In this document: in pieces, positions 18,351-30,028 of the stretch
Numbering within the stretch: the stretch's first letter is position 1
How the letters are laid out: every line of letters begins with the position of its first letter
NCBI GenBank assembly: GCA_943331105.2
Contig: CALQKH020000014.1
Coordinates: 1 to 64,000 of the forward strand
Source of the DNA: Akkermansia muciniphila
GTDB taxonomy: Bacteria; Pseudomonadota; Gammaproteobacteria; Burkholderiales; Burkholderiaceae_C
Direction of reading: 5' to 3'
DNA length: 64,000 nucleotides
Notes under the pieces: model-generated
What the model saw: the letters and a program-made list of their open reading frames with translations, nothing else
The model's database searches: none
Told to the model about the DNA's origin: nothing
Translations under genes and position numbers: made by a program

Positions 18351-19558
18351 CCGCTCATCCCTTTTGTCCGAGACAAAATGGCGCTGTCACTTTGATGGTG
18401 GCCGTTGGTTTGGTGCTGTTGGCCAGTCTGACCAGTTTGTACAGCGCGCGAACAGTGCTGTTCGACCAACTCGCCAGCCACAACCACGCGCGCGCCGCAC
18501 AAGCGCGCTTGGCTGCAGGCATGGTTCTGGCCCAAGCTCAAAGCACGGTCGCGAGCACGCCTTTGCTGGACTTGTTGGCGATTCAATCGACCTGCCCCTC
18601 TGGTGTATCGGGTTTGGGCTGGCAATGCAGCGATATGGGCACTGCTGAGCATCCAGACATGCCGGGGGTACAAGGGCATGCCACCGCCGTGCGCGATTTG
18701 CTGATGTCGCCTCATGTCATCACCTTGCATGCCAGCGCCAGCCACAGCGGGCAAGGCAGCCAAGCCCACATGCGCGAGAGCCTTTTTGTGCCCGCCGTGG
18801 CACCCGCCCCCAGCTTGGCCAGCCCAGCGGCTGTGGTCACTCAAGGCTGCATCAGTGAAGCACTTGGAGCCCAGCTGCGGATCTGCCCCTTGGTGAGCCG
18901 AGGAGAAAGCTGCAGCGGTACAGCCAAAGCCCCGGTGGTTCAAACCCATTTTGTGGTGGACACCAACGGCAATGGCCTCATCAACACGGCAGAGAGAAAC
19001 GCCTGTCTGGCACTGCGCACGGTCAGCATGCCTGGCGGGGGCACCCGCACTGGCCCCAGCACAGCCGGGACGCGCAGCCCTTGTCTGCGCAAAGCCTGGG
19101 CCAGTGTGTTGGGCTCCATTGAAGACGCACAGTTGAAAGCTTGGTCCCAGGCTCAGGAGCGCAAGGGCCTGACCGCGCAAACCTCTCCTCCTCGCTCTAT
19201 TTATTGGATCGACAGCCCTGCGGACTGGCACACCAGTGTGGGCACCCCTGAGATTCCGGCTTTGTTGGTGTTTTCAGCCCTGGCCTGCGCCCAGCGGTGT
19301 CCTCGCATCGGTTCAGGGGTGCGCATCATGGGAAGCGTGTTACTGGATTCGGGCTGCAACGACGAGAAAATGCGCGGCTGGGAAGGCGGCCAAATAGAAG
19401 GCCAACTGGTGGTTGAATCGGGCATGCCCGAGTGGCGCTCGGGCACGGTTATTGCCACCCCACAAGGCCGAGACGCTTATATTTTGAATTGGCCCGAAGG
19501 CATCGATGCCCGCCGAATTCAACGCATCAACGGCAGTTGGAGCGAGGGTTCGCCATGA
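18347..19558 (+). CDS. PilX-like minor pilin/pilus assembly protein
   Basis: This 403-residue protein has an N-terminal hydrophobic helix after NG|AVTLMVAVGLVLLASL and no Glu+5, as is usual for PilX/GspK-type components. The large globular region contains several Cys pairs and the stretch DTNGNGLINTAERNA, resembling a calcium-binding loop. It is longer than typical PilX (about 200), closer in size to GspK-like tip pseudopilins. Start and stop both overlap neighbours by ATGA, placing it between pilW and pilV in one tightly coupled operon. No PilY1 adhesin follows. Confidence 0.72.
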   Translation: MTAHPFCPRQNGAVTLMVAVGLVLLASLTSLYSARTVLFDQLASHNHARAAQARLAAGMVLAQAQSTVASTPLLDLLAIQSTCPSGVSGLGWQCSDMGTAEHPDMPGVQGHATAVRDLLMSPHVITLHASASHSGQGSQAHMRESLFVPAVAPAPSLASPAAVVTQGCISEALGAQLRICPLVSRGESCSGTAKAPVVQTHFVVDTNGNGLINTAERNACLALRTVSMPGGGTRTGPSTAGTRSPCLRKAWASVLGSIEDAQLKAWSQAQERKGLTAQTSPPRSIYWIDSPADWHTSVGTPEIPALLVFSALACAQRCPRIGSGVRIMGSVLLDSGCNDEKMRGWEGGQIEGQLVVESGMPEWRSGTVIATPQGRDAYILNWPEGIDARRIQRINGSWSEGSP

Positions 19559-20016
19559 AACCCTCATGGGGCGCATGGCGGCCTGCACAGCAGCAAGGCA
19601 TGGCTTTGGTCGAAGCGCTCATCGCCTCAGCCGTCTTGGCCATCGGTTTGATGGGCGCCGCTCAACTCTCGCTCAAATCACAGCAAACGGCCACCGAAAA
19701 CCTGCAAAACACCGTGGGCCAAATGCTGGCACTCGAGGCCATGGATTGTCTGCAGGCTCAGGCCCATAACCCAACCGCTTGTCCGGCGCAGCAAAGCATC
19801 GTGGTGCAGGGCGTCCGCTACACCCGGCAAGCCCAGATTTTGCCTCGAGGGCAGTCCACCGATCTGCTGGTGCAGGTGACTTGGCCCAACAGACGATTGA
19901 GTGGTGCCTCAGCAGATGGGTTAAACGCCAACTCAAGCGCCCATTCGGACCCACAGATCTCTTGGCGCAGCAGCGTGAGCACCTTGCCTTCTTGGGTTGG
20001 CGTATCCTCGCCTTGA
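19555..20016 (+). CDS. pilV: PilV-like minor pilin
   Basis: This 153-residue pseudopilin has the cleavage site QG|MALVEALIASAVLAIGLM with Glu+5. A typical PilV/GspI pattern follows (AAQLSLKSQQTATENLQN, then paired Cys at MDCLQAQAHNPTACPAQ). The ATG at 19555 overlaps the pilX stop; the longer frame from 19432 is an antisense-like extension into pilX and was discarded. It is the last gene of the minor-pilin run, 60 bp before ribD. Confidence 0.83.
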   Translation: MKPSWGAWRPAQQQGMALVEALIASAVLAIGLMGAAQLSLKSQQTATENLQNTVGQMLALEAMDCLQAQAHNPTACPAQQSIVVQGVRYTRQAQILPRGQSTDLLVQVTWPNRRLSGASADGLNANSSAHSDPQISWRSSVSTLPSWVGVSSP

Positions 20017-20076
20017 TGCCCTTGCGCTGATGACACTGCGCTGAAGCGCTTTTCTTGATTTTTGAACCCAACGACC

Positions 20077-21231
20077 GTGCCCCCAACCCCAAGTCCCATC
20101 CCACCCACCCCGCCCATGCAGCAGGCGCTGGCTTTGGCCGCCCAAGCCTTGTGGCTGACCTCACCCAACCCCCGCGTAGGCTGCGTGATCACGGCCCCTG
20201 ACGGCACTGTGCTGGGCCAAGGCCACACGCAGCGCGCTGGCGGGCCCCACGCCGAAATCATGGCCCTGAGAGATGCGGCAGAGCACGGGCACAGTGTGCA
20301 AGGCGCCACCGCTTGGGTCACGCTCGAGCCCTGCGCCCACCATGGTCGAACTGGGCCGTGTTGCGATGCCCTGGCCGCAGCCGGCATCGTCCGCGTGGTC
20401 TTGGCCATGGTCGACCCCAACCCATTGGTCGCTGGACAAGGTATGGCCAGACTGGCCGCATCAGGGGTGCAAACCGAGTTGCTGGATGCGCAAAGCGAAG
20501 CCGCACTTCAAGCCCGCGAACTGAACATCGGTTTTTTCAGCCGCATGGAACGTGAACAGCCTTGGGTGCGCATGAAAATGGCCACCTCGCTGGACGGACA
20601 AACCGCTTTGCAAAATGGCCAAAGCCAATGGATCACCAGCCCCGAAGCCCGCGCCGATGGCCACGCTTGGCGTGCACGCGCCTGTGCGGTACTGACCGGC
20701 ATTGGCACGGTGCTTGAAGACGATCCTCAGTTGAACGTGCGCGGATTCGATGTGCCGCGCCAACCGCATCTGGTGGTGGTCGACAGCAAGCTGGACATGC
20801 CCCTGAACGCCAAACTGCTGGACACCCAAGGCTCGGGCGAGCAAGCACGCCAGATCTGGATTTACACCGCCATCGACCTCAACAACCCACTGCAAGCCGA
20901 AAAACGCGCAGCCCTTGCCGCACGCGGCGCCACCGTGATCGACCAGCCCAGCCCCAACGGCAAGGTCGATCTCGCCGCGATGCTGCGCGACTTGGCTCGG
21001 CGAGAGATCAACGAACTGCATGTCGAAGCGGGGTACAAACTCAACGGATCTTTCATCCGAGGAGGACTGGTGGACGAATACCTGATCTACACCGCCCCCC
21101 AATTGCTCGGTCCCGGCCAAGGTATGGCCAACATGCCTGCGCTGACAGCGCTCAAAGACTCGGTGAAACTGGCGTTCCACACCGTGGACCGCATCGGTCC
21201 CGATCTTCGCGTGTTGCTGCGCAAAGCCTGA
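20077..21231 (+). CDS. ribD: bifunctional riboflavin deaminase-reductase
   Basis: RibD deaminates and then reduces the pyrimidine intermediate of riboflavin synthesis. The N-terminal deaminase shows PHAEIMALRDA and the Zn cysteines in PCAHHGRTGPC. The reductase domain begins around MKMATSLDGQTA. The start is uncertain: I give the GTG at 20077; a TTG at 20062 and the ATG at 20116 (MQQALALA) are possible. The last would still keep the whole deaminase. No FMN riboswitch is visible upstream. Confidence 0.94.
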   Translation: MPPTPSPIPPTPPMQQALALAAQALWLTSPNPRVGCVITAPDGTVLGQGHTQRAGGPHAEIMALRDAAEHGHSVQGATAWVTLEPCAHHGRTGPCCDALAAAGIVRVVLAMVDPNPLVAGQGMARLAASGVQTELLDAQSEAALQARELNIGFFSRMEREQPWVRMKMATSLDGQTALQNGQSQWITSPEARADGHAWRARACAVLTGIGTVLEDDPQLNVRGFDVPRQPHLVVVDSKLDMPLNAKLLDTQGSGEQARQIWIYTAIDLNNPLQAEKRAALAARGATVIDQPSPNGKVDLAAMLRDLARREINELHVEAGYKLNGSFIRGGLVDEYLIYTAPQLLGPGQGMANMPALTALKDSVKLAFHTVDRIGPDLRVLLRKA

Positions 21232-21303
21232 AAGACCTGGGCGAGACAGCCTGAAACTGACCCCTCAAGCCACAATGACAGCTCTTCTTTGTCGGAGCCC
21301 GAA

Positions 21304-22839
21304 TTGAACCTCGCCCACCTGCTGCAACGCCAAGCCCGCATGGCCCCCGAGCGTCCCGCCATTTTTCTGGGCACGCAGGTGGTGGCCACGCACGGGCAAT
21401 GGGCCAAACGCTGCCAGCACCTGGCGTCGCAGTTCCAAGCTGCAGGCTTGCAGCCTGGCGACCGGGTGGCGCTGTTCATGCGCAACCATGCGCGCTACCT
21501 GGAAGTGATGTTTGGGGCTTGGTGGGCCGGGCTGGCGGTGGTACCCATCAACGCCAAACTTCACATGCGCGAAGCCCAATGGATCATCGACAACGCACAG
21601 GCCCGCTGGGCTTTTGTTACGGCCGACACCACCAACGAGACCGGTGACACCTTGCACAGCCTGGAGCGCGTGATCGATGTGGACAGCGACCAGGCCGATG
21701 CGCTGTGGCTCGGCGCTGACAACGCAGCCGACACACCCATTCACGAACGGGCCTCAGATGATCTGGCTTGGTTGTTCTACACCAGTGGCACCACAGGTCG
21801 ACCCAAGGGCGTGATGATCACCCACCGCAACCTGATGACCATGGGTCTGACGTATTTCACCGATGTGGATGCAATCAGCCCGCTGGACTGCATCGCTTAT
21901 GCCGCGCCCATGTCCCACGGCGCAGGCATTTACGCAGTGCCGCACCTGATGGCCGGCGCCCAGCACATGGTGCCACCCTCGGGGGGCTTCGATCCGGCGG
22001 AGCTGTTTGAGTTAGGCCGACACCTGGGTTCTTTGTCCATGTTTGCGGCGCCCACCATCGTCAAGCGCTTGGTGGACCATGCCGAATCCGTTGGACTGTC
22101 AACTGAGGCTTGTGGGCAGTCGTTCAAGACCGTGGTGTACGGTGGCGCCCCGATGTATGCCGCCGATATCCAGCGTGCGCTGCGCGTCATGGGCCCGCGC
22201 TTTGTGCAAATTTATGGCCAAGGCGAAAGCCCCATGGTGGGCACAGCCTTGTCACGTCATCACCTTCAGGACATCACCCACCCGCGCTACGCAGATCGCT
22301 TGGCCTCTGTGGGGGTAGCGCAAACGCCTGTGCGCATCCGCGTGACCGATACCCAAGGCCGCGACCTGCCAGTAGGGGAGGTGGGCGAGGTGTTGATCCA
22401 GGGCGATAGCGTGATGGCGGGCTACTGGCGTAACCCCGAGGCCACCGCCAATGCCATCCAGAACGGCTGGTTGTTCACGGGCGACATGGGTTGCCTGGAT
22501 GCCGATGGCTTTTTGACCCTGAAAGACCGCAGCAAAGACTTGATCATCAGCGGCGGCTCCAACATCTACCCCCGCGAGATCGAGGAAGTATTGCTGCACG
22601 CCCCGGGCGTGGCCGAAGTGGCGGTGGTGGGCGCACCCGATGCCGAATGGGGCGAGGTGGTGGTGGCCTTTGTGGTGCCTCTTGAAGGTCAAAGGCTCGA
22701 CACGGCGGCGCTGGATGCGCTGTGTCTGCAAGAAATCGCCCGTTTCAAACGTCCCAAACGCTATGAAATCGTGGCCAGCTTGCCCAAGAACAACTACGGC
22801 AAGGTGCTCAAGACCGAGCTGCGGCTCAGGCTGAACTGA
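21304..22839 (+). CDS. acyl-CoA synthetase (AMP-binding)
   Basis: This ANL-superfamily ligase activates a carboxylic acid, probably a fatty or short-chain acid, to its CoA ester through an acyl-AMP. Motifs are LFYTSGTTGRPKGVM (P-loop), QIYGQGESPM, GWLFTGDMG and the C-terminal hinge with KNNYGKVLKTEL carrying the catalytic Lys. No ATG is available. TTG at 21304 (MNLAHLLQR) fits the usual family N-terminus, and TTG at 21289 is the alternative. It converges with rpiA with only 7 bp between the stops. Confidence 0.88.
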   Translation: MNLAHLLQRQARMAPERPAIFLGTQVVATHGQWAKRCQHLASQFQAAGLQPGDRVALFMRNHARYLEVMFGAWWAGLAVVPINAKLHMREAQWIIDNAQARWAFVTADTTNETGDTLHSLERVIDVDSDQADALWLGADNAADTPIHERASDDLAWLFYTSGTTGRPKGVMITHRNLMTMGLTYFTDVDAISPLDCIAYAAPMSHGAGIYAVPHLMAGAQHMVPPSGGFDPAELFELGRHLGSLSMFAAPTIVKRLVDHAESVGLSTEACGQSFKTVVYGGAPMYAADIQRALRVMGPRFVQIYGQGESPMVGTALSRHHLQDITHPRYADRLASVGVAQTPVRIRVTDTQGRDLPVGEVGEVLIQGDSVMAGYWRNPEATANAIQNGWLFTGDMGCLDADGFLTLKDRSKDLIISGGSNIYPREIEEVLLHAPGVAEVAVVGAPDAEWGEVVVAFVVPLEGQRLDTAALDALCLQEIARFKRPKRYEIVASLPKNNYGKVLKTELRLRLN

Positions 22840-22846
22840 GACGCCT

Positions 22847-23518
22847 TCAAAAATTCAGCGTCTTCACGCCTTCAGAGGTGCCCAGCAAGCACACTTGGGC
22901 TTTTTGATGGGCAAATACCCCGACGGTGACCACGCCGGGCCACTGGCTGACCTCTGATTCAAAGGCAACCGGGTCTGTGATTTTGAGACCCTTCACATCG
23001 ACGATGTACTGGCCGTTGTCGGTGACCAGCGGCTGACCGTCTTGCATGCGAACCACCGCACTGCCGCCCATGGCTGCGAACTGGCGCATCACCCGGGCGG
23101 TGGCCATGGGGATCACTTCTACCGGCAATGGGAAAGCGCCCAAAGCCTGCACCAGCTTGCTCTCGTCCGCGATGCAGACGAATTGTTTGGACTGTGCAGC
23201 GACGATTTTTTCGCGGGTTAACGCAGCGCCACCGCCTTTGACCATATGACCTTGGTGATCAATCTCGTCCGCGCCATCGATGTAGACCGATAGGCTCTCG
23301 ACTTCGTTGCTGTCAAGCACCGGTATGCCCAGAGCCTTGAGGCGCACTGTGGAAGCTTCGGAGCTGGACACTGCGCCCTTGATCTGGTCTTTCATGCTGG
23401 CCAGCGCATCGATGAATTTATTCACCGTGGAGCCCGTGCCCACGCCCACAATCTCGCCAGGCACCACGTATTTCAGGGCGGCATGGCCCACCAGGGCTTT
23501 GAGTTCGTCTTGGGTCAT
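22847..23518 (-). CDS. rpiA: ribose-5-phosphate isomerase A
   Basis: RpiA interconverts ribose-5-phosphate and ribulose-5-phosphate in the pentose phosphate pathway. The 223-residue protein carries [30 protein letters not shown] and [14 protein letters not shown], the full phosphate-binding and catalytic set. It is divergent from pyrD with about 105 bp between the starts. Confidence 0.97.
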   Translation of the reverse strand: MTQDELKALVGHAALKYVVPGEIVGVGTGSTVNKFIDALASMKDQIKGAVSSSEASTVRLKALGIPVLDSNEVESLSVYIDGADEIDHQGHMVKGGGAALTREKIVAAQSKQFVCIADESKLVQALGAFPLPVEVIPMATARVMRQFAAMGGSAVVRMQDGQPLVTDNGQYIVDVKGLKITDPVAFESEVSQWPGVVTVGVFAHQKAQVCLLGTSEGVKTLNF

Positions 23519-23623
23519 GAAAGCAGCTCGGTTCGGGAATCAAAAGAAACAGGCCGGGGTTTGCGACAATCAAGGCCATTCAGCCCAACGCCGCAGTATC
23601 CTGCACAAGACCGGAATTATCCA

Positions 23624-24667
23624 ATGTCCCTGATCCCTTACGCCCTCGCCCGCTCCTTTTTGTTCAAGATGGACCCCGAAGAGGCACACGACCTGACCAT
23701 TGAGGGCTTGGCCCGAACCCAAAACACCCCGCTTGACCGCGTGTACCGTCAACCCTTTGTGGCCCAGCCCATCACCTTGGCGGGTCTGCAGTTTCCTAAC
23801 CGCGTGGGCTTGGCTGCCGGTCTGGACAAAAACGCCCGCTGCATCGATGGTCTGGGCGCCATGGGTTTTGGCTTTGTCGAAGTCGGCACCGTGACGCCCA
23901 AGGCGCAGCCGGGCAACCCCAAACCCCGCATGTTTCGCCTGCCTGAAGCGCAAGCCTTGATCAACCGACTGGGTTTCAACAACGACGGGCTGGATGCTTT
24001 TGTGGCCAACGTCAAGCGCTCCAAATTCCGGCAACAAGGGCGCCTCTTGGGCCTCAATATCGGCAAAAACGCCGCCACACCGATTGAGAACGCCACCGAT
24101 GACTACCTCATCGCCCTGGCTGGTGTGTACCCGCATGCCGACTACGTGACGGTGAACATCTCCAGCCCCAACACCAAAAACCTGCGCGCCCTGCAAAGCG
24201 ATGAGGCATTGGACGGCCTGCTGGGCGCCCTGGTCGCACGGCGCGAAGAACTGGCCATCGAATACGGCCGCCGCGTGCCGATGTTCCTCAAAATCGCCCC
24301 CGATCTGGACGACACCCAAGTCGGCGTGATCGCCGCCACCTTGCAAAAGCATGGCATGGACGGCGTGATCGCCACCAACACCACCCTGGCCCGCGACGCC
24401 GTGAGCGGCCTGCTACATGCCGAAGAAATGGGCGGCTTGTCGGGTTCGCCTGTTTTGGACAGCAGCAACCGGGTGATCCGTGGCCTGCGCGCCGCGTTGG
24501 GCAAAGACTTCCCCATCATCGGTGTGGGCGGCATCTTGAGCGGACATGACGCGATTTCAAAAATAGAAGCCGGGGCCGATGTGGTGCAGATCTACACCGG
24601 CCTCATCTACAAAGGCCCAGCGCTGGTGACAGAAGTGGCGAGTGCGCTGCAACAGATGAAGCGCTGA
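23624..24667 (+). CDS. pyrD: dihydroorotate dehydrogenase (quinone), class 2
   Basis: PyrD oxidises dihydroorotate to orotate at the inner membrane using FMN and quinone, in pyrimidine synthesis. The N-terminal helix ([19 protein letters not shown]) is the membrane-associating extension of class 2 enzymes. FMN and substrate motifs include [27 protein letters not shown] (catalytic Ser) and [13 protein letters not shown] start at the ATG at 23624; the frame upstream to 23483 overlaps rpiA. Length is 347. Confidence 0.96.
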   Translation: MSLIPYALARSFLFKMDPEEAHDLTIEGLARTQNTPLDRVYRQPFVAQPITLAGLQFPNRVGLAAGLDKNARCIDGLGAMGFGFVEVGTVTPKAQPGNPKPRMFRLPEAQALINRLGFNNDGLDAFVANVKRSKFRQQGRLLGLNIGKNAATPIENATDDYLIALAGVYPHADYVTVNISSPNTKNLRALQSDEALDGLLGALVARREELAIEYGRRVPMFLKIAPDLDDTQVGVIAATLQKHGMDGVIATNTTLARDAVSGLLHAEEMGGLSGSPVLDSSNRVIRGLRAALGKDFPIIGVGGILSGHDAISKIEAGADVVQIYTGLIYKGPALVTEVASALQQMKR

Positions 24668-24671
24668 ACGG

Positions 24672-25519
24672 TCAATCCTTGAAATACACCAGCTGGTGCG
24701 TGCTCGCCAGCAGCTGGCCTTCGGGGCTCCACAACTCGCCGGTCTGGTCAAAGTAACCGTGGCGGTAGTTGAGCGCTTTGGCCACGCCCAGCACATGGCG
24801 CGTACCGACCTGCGCCATCAAGGCGCTGTCGGCGTGGAAATAGGTGGTGAGGGACACCGTGCCGATCATGGCGCGGCGGCGACGGCGAATGTAGATGCGC
24901 GGAAAAAAGCTGTCGCTCAAGGCCGCCAAAGAGGCAAAGTCCAACGCCCGCTCAGGCTCGTCGCGCACCCACAGTGTCGAGCGCGAATGGGTTTGCTCTT
25001 GCTCATCAAAGGCCAAGGGGAAAGCGCCTTCAACAAAACGCATGTCGTAGCGCTGCGGCCAAGCGGGCATGCCTTGGACCGGCATGCGGGGCACGGCGTC
25101 GGGCGCGGGCACGTTGGCTGGCATCACGGCCTCCACATCCGACCAGGTCTCGCGCCGCACCGCAAACACCGCTGTGGCGGTGGCCACCACGCCCTCCGTG
25201 TCATGGGCCGTTTGATGCGCCTCGATGATCCAGTGCTGGGTCGATCGGTTGGTGCGCACGGGACGGGCCACAAAGCGGATCTCGCCATCGGCCACCGGGG
25301 CTGCAAAGTTGACCGTCAGGGCCACGGGCTCGCCCAGGCGCTCTGGATGCAAAAGAGCGGCCTGCAACAACTGCGCGGCTGTGGTGCCCCCAAAGGGCCC
25401 GACCATGTTGGCGTAGGCAGGATGGGTGGCACCCGTGAATTCGTGAGGCAAGTCCAGACGCTCTGTGACGCGCAGGGCGATGGCTTCGTCAAGAGGGTGC
25501 ATTCGGTTGCCGGGAGTGA

Positions 25520-25523
<4 letters not shown>
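24672..25523 (-). CDS. acyl-CoA thioesterase family protein (double hotdog)
   Basis: This 283-residue protein has a TesB-like double-hotdog arrangement. The N-terminal half contains [18 protein letters not shown] and [19 protein letters not shown], and the C-terminal half [13 protein letters not shown] and [18 protein letters not shown]. It presumably hydrolyses acyl-CoA, substrate unknown. The ATG overlaps the parC stop (ATGA), so it is translationally coupled to topoisomerase IV subunit A, an odd pairing that is probably just dense packing. It converges with pyrD, 4 bp apart. Confidence 0.82.
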
Positions 25524-27889
<2,366 letters not shown>

Positions 27890-27903
27890 CGGGTTCTTTC
27901 AGG

Positions 27904-27966
27904 GTAGGAGCCTGCCTGCGGGCGTTAGATCTGCTCAGACATTTCGCCCACGGGGTGGGCTCCTAC
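27904..27966. repeat. REP-like doublet between parE and parC
   Basis: Two head-to-head copies of a REP-like unit are present: GTAGGAGCCTGCCTGCGGGCG (from 27904) and, inverted, one ending at 27966 whose complement begins GTAGGAGCCCACCC. The ends pair as GTAGGAGCC/GGCTCCTAC, with an inner stem CCTGCGGGCG/CGCCCACGGG. The GTAGGAGC start resembles proteobacterial REP/REPIN elements mobilised by RAYT transposases; no RAYT gene is in this window. It may affect parE-parC mRNA stability. Confidence 0.75.
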
Positions 27967-27976
27967 GGGGAATTCG

Positions 27977-29959
27977 TCACACGTCAATTTCGATGCTGTC
28001 GCCATGCAGCTCCATCAGCTCGCGGCGGGCAGCGGCTTCGCCTTTGCCCATGAGCTGGGTCATGAGGTTTTCGGTGCCCTCGTTGTCCAACGGGCCCAGC
28101 TCGATGGGCAGCAGGCGGCGCGTGTCGGGGTTGAGTGTGGTGTCCCAGAGCTGCTCAGCACTCATCTCGCCCAAGCCTTTGAAACGGCTGATGCTCCAGC
28201 CGCCTTCTTTCACGCCATCTTTGCGCAGCTTGTCGATGATGGCGGTCAACTCGCCCTCGTCCAGCGCATAGGCTTTGGAGGCGGGCTTTTTGCCGCGTGC
28301 GGGGGCATCGACCCGGAACAGCGGCGGCCTGGCCACATACAAATGTCCCGCTTCAATCAATTTGGGGAAGTGGCGGAAAAACAGCGTGAGCAGCAGCACC
28401 TGGATGTGCGAGCCGTCCACGTCCGCATCCGACAAGATGCAGACCTTGCCGTAGCGCAGGTTGCTCATGTCGGGGTTGTCACCCGGGCCATGCGGGTCCA
28501 CGCCGATGGCCACCGAGATGTCGTGGATCTCGTTGTTGGCAAACAAACGGTCACGGTCCACCTCCCAGGTGTTGAGCACCTTGCCGCGCAAAGGCAAGAT
28601 GGCCTGGCTTTCTTTGTTTCGGCCCATTTTGGCGCTGCCACCGGCCGAATCACCCTCCACCAAAAACACCTCGTTGTGCAGGATATCTTTGCTCTCACAA
28701 TCGGTCAGCTTACCGGGCAGAACGGCCACGCCCGAGCTCTTGCGTTTTTCGACCTTTTGGCCAGCCTTTTGGCGGGTTTGCGCAGCCTTGATGGCCAGCT
28801 CCGCCAGTTTTTTGCCGTAGTCCACATGCTCGTTGAGCCACAACTCCAGCGCCGGACGCACATAGCTGGAGACCAGCCGCACTGCGTCACGCGAGTTCAG
28901 GCGCTCTTTGATCTGGCCCTGAAACTGCGGGTCCAGCACTTTGGCGCTCAGCACAAAGCTGGCGCGTGCGAACACGTCTTCAGGCATGAGCTTGACACCC
29001 TTGGGCAGCAAGCCATGCAGCTCAATGAAGCTTTTGACGGCGGTAAACAGGCCATCGCGCAGGCCACTGTCGTGCGTGCCGCCCGCGCTGGTGGGGATCA
29101 AATTCACGTAGCTCTCACGCACCGGCGCGCCGTCTTCGGTGAAGGCCACAGCCCACGAAGCGCCCTCGCCTTCAGCGAAGCTGTCGTGGTTGGCGTCGGC
29201 ATAGCCCTCGCCTTCAAACAGCGGGATCACCGGGTCGCCGTTCAGGGTCTGCGTGAGGTAGTCGCGCAGACCGGCTTTGTATTGCCACTGCTGGGACTCC
29301 TTGGTTTTTTCATTCACCAAGGTCACCGTCACACCCGGCATGAGCACGGCTTTGCTGCGCAACAGGTGCGTCAGCTCGTTCATGGGCAGGGCGCTGGATT
29401 CAAAGTATTTGGCGTCGGGCCAGGCGCGAACGGTCGTGCCTTGCTTGCGGTCCCCCTCGCCTGAGGCGCGTTTGACCAGTGGCTCGGTCACGTCGCCACC
29501 CGAGAACACCAAGCTAGCCACCTGGCCCTCGCGGTAGCTGGTGGCCTCCAGTCGTTTGGACAGCGCGTTGGTCACCGAAACGCCCACGCCATGCAGGCCG
29601 CCCGAGAAGCTGTAAGCCCCACCCTTGCCCTTGTCAAACTTACCACCCGCGTGCAAGCGGGTGAACACCAGCTCGATCACCGGAGCGTTTTCTTCGGGGT
29701 GGAGGCCAAAGGGGATGCCCCGGCCATCGTCTTCGATGCTGACCGAGCCATCGAGGTGCAAGATGACCTTGATCTTTTTGCCGTAACCCGCCAACGCCTC
29801 GTCGGCGGCATTGTCCAGCACCTCTTGGATGATGTGCAGGGGGTTGTCGGTGCGGGTGTACATGCCCGGGCGTTGCTTGACGGGCTCTAGGCCCTTCAGA
29901 ACGCGGATAGAGCCTTCAGAGTACTCGTTGGAAGTTTTGACAGTTGATTGGGTGACCAT
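27977..29959 (-). CDS. parE: DNA topoisomerase IV subunit B
   Basis: ParE is the ATPase subunit of topoisomerase IV. The GHKL motifs are clear: EVLDNAADEALAGYG, DDGRGIPFG and the lid SGGLHGVGVSVTNALS. The TOPRIM part has EGDSAGGSAKMGR, ILSDADVDGSHI and the C-terminal RFKGLGEM. I start at MVTQSTVKTSNEYSE (29959) rather than the ORF start at 30007, because the former matches the family. Length is 660. It is followed by parC after the REP doublet. Confidence 0.97.
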   Translation of the reverse strand: MVTQSTVKTSNEYSEGSIRVLKGLEPVKQRPGMYTRTDNPLHIIQEVLDNAADEALAGYGKKIKVILHLDGSVSIEDDGRGIPFGLHPEENAPVIELVFTRLHAGGKFDKGKGGAYSFSGGLHGVGVSVTNALSKRLEATSYREGQVASLVFSGGDVTEPLVKRASGEGDRKQGTTVRAWPDAKYFESSALPMNELTHLLRSKAVLMPGVTVTLVNEKTKESQQWQYKAGLRDYLTQTLNGDPVIPLFEGEGYADANHDSFAEGEGASWAVAFTEDGAPVRESYVNLIPTSAGGTHDSGLRDGLFTAVKSFIELHGLLPKGVKLMPEDVFARASFVLSAKVLDPQFQGQIKERLNSRDAVRLVSSYVRPALELWLNEHVDYGKKLAELAIKAAQTRQKAGQKVEKRKSSGVAVLPGKLTDCESKDILHNEVFLVEGDSAGGSAKMGRNKESQAILPLRGKVLNTWEVDRDRLFANNEIHDISVAIGVDPHGPGDNPDMSNLRYGKVCILSDADVDGSHIQVLLLTLFFRHFPKLIEAGHLYVARPPLFRVDAPARGKKPASKAYALDEGELTAIIDKLRKDGVKEGGWSISRFKGLGEMSAEQLWDTTLNPDTRRLLPIELGPLDNEGTENLMTQLMGKGEAAARRELMELHGDSIEIDV

Positions 29960-30028
29960 GGAGGCGAATTGTAGAGTGATTTCAGGCGAACCACTGGATA
30001 CAAACACAGTTCACGACGCCTTGTTGCT

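Noticed and set aside
17675..19231. 518-codon minus-strand frame opposite the pilW/pilX genes
   Set aside because: It is antisense to genes with prepilin signals and overlapping starts, and its translation has no recognisable domain.
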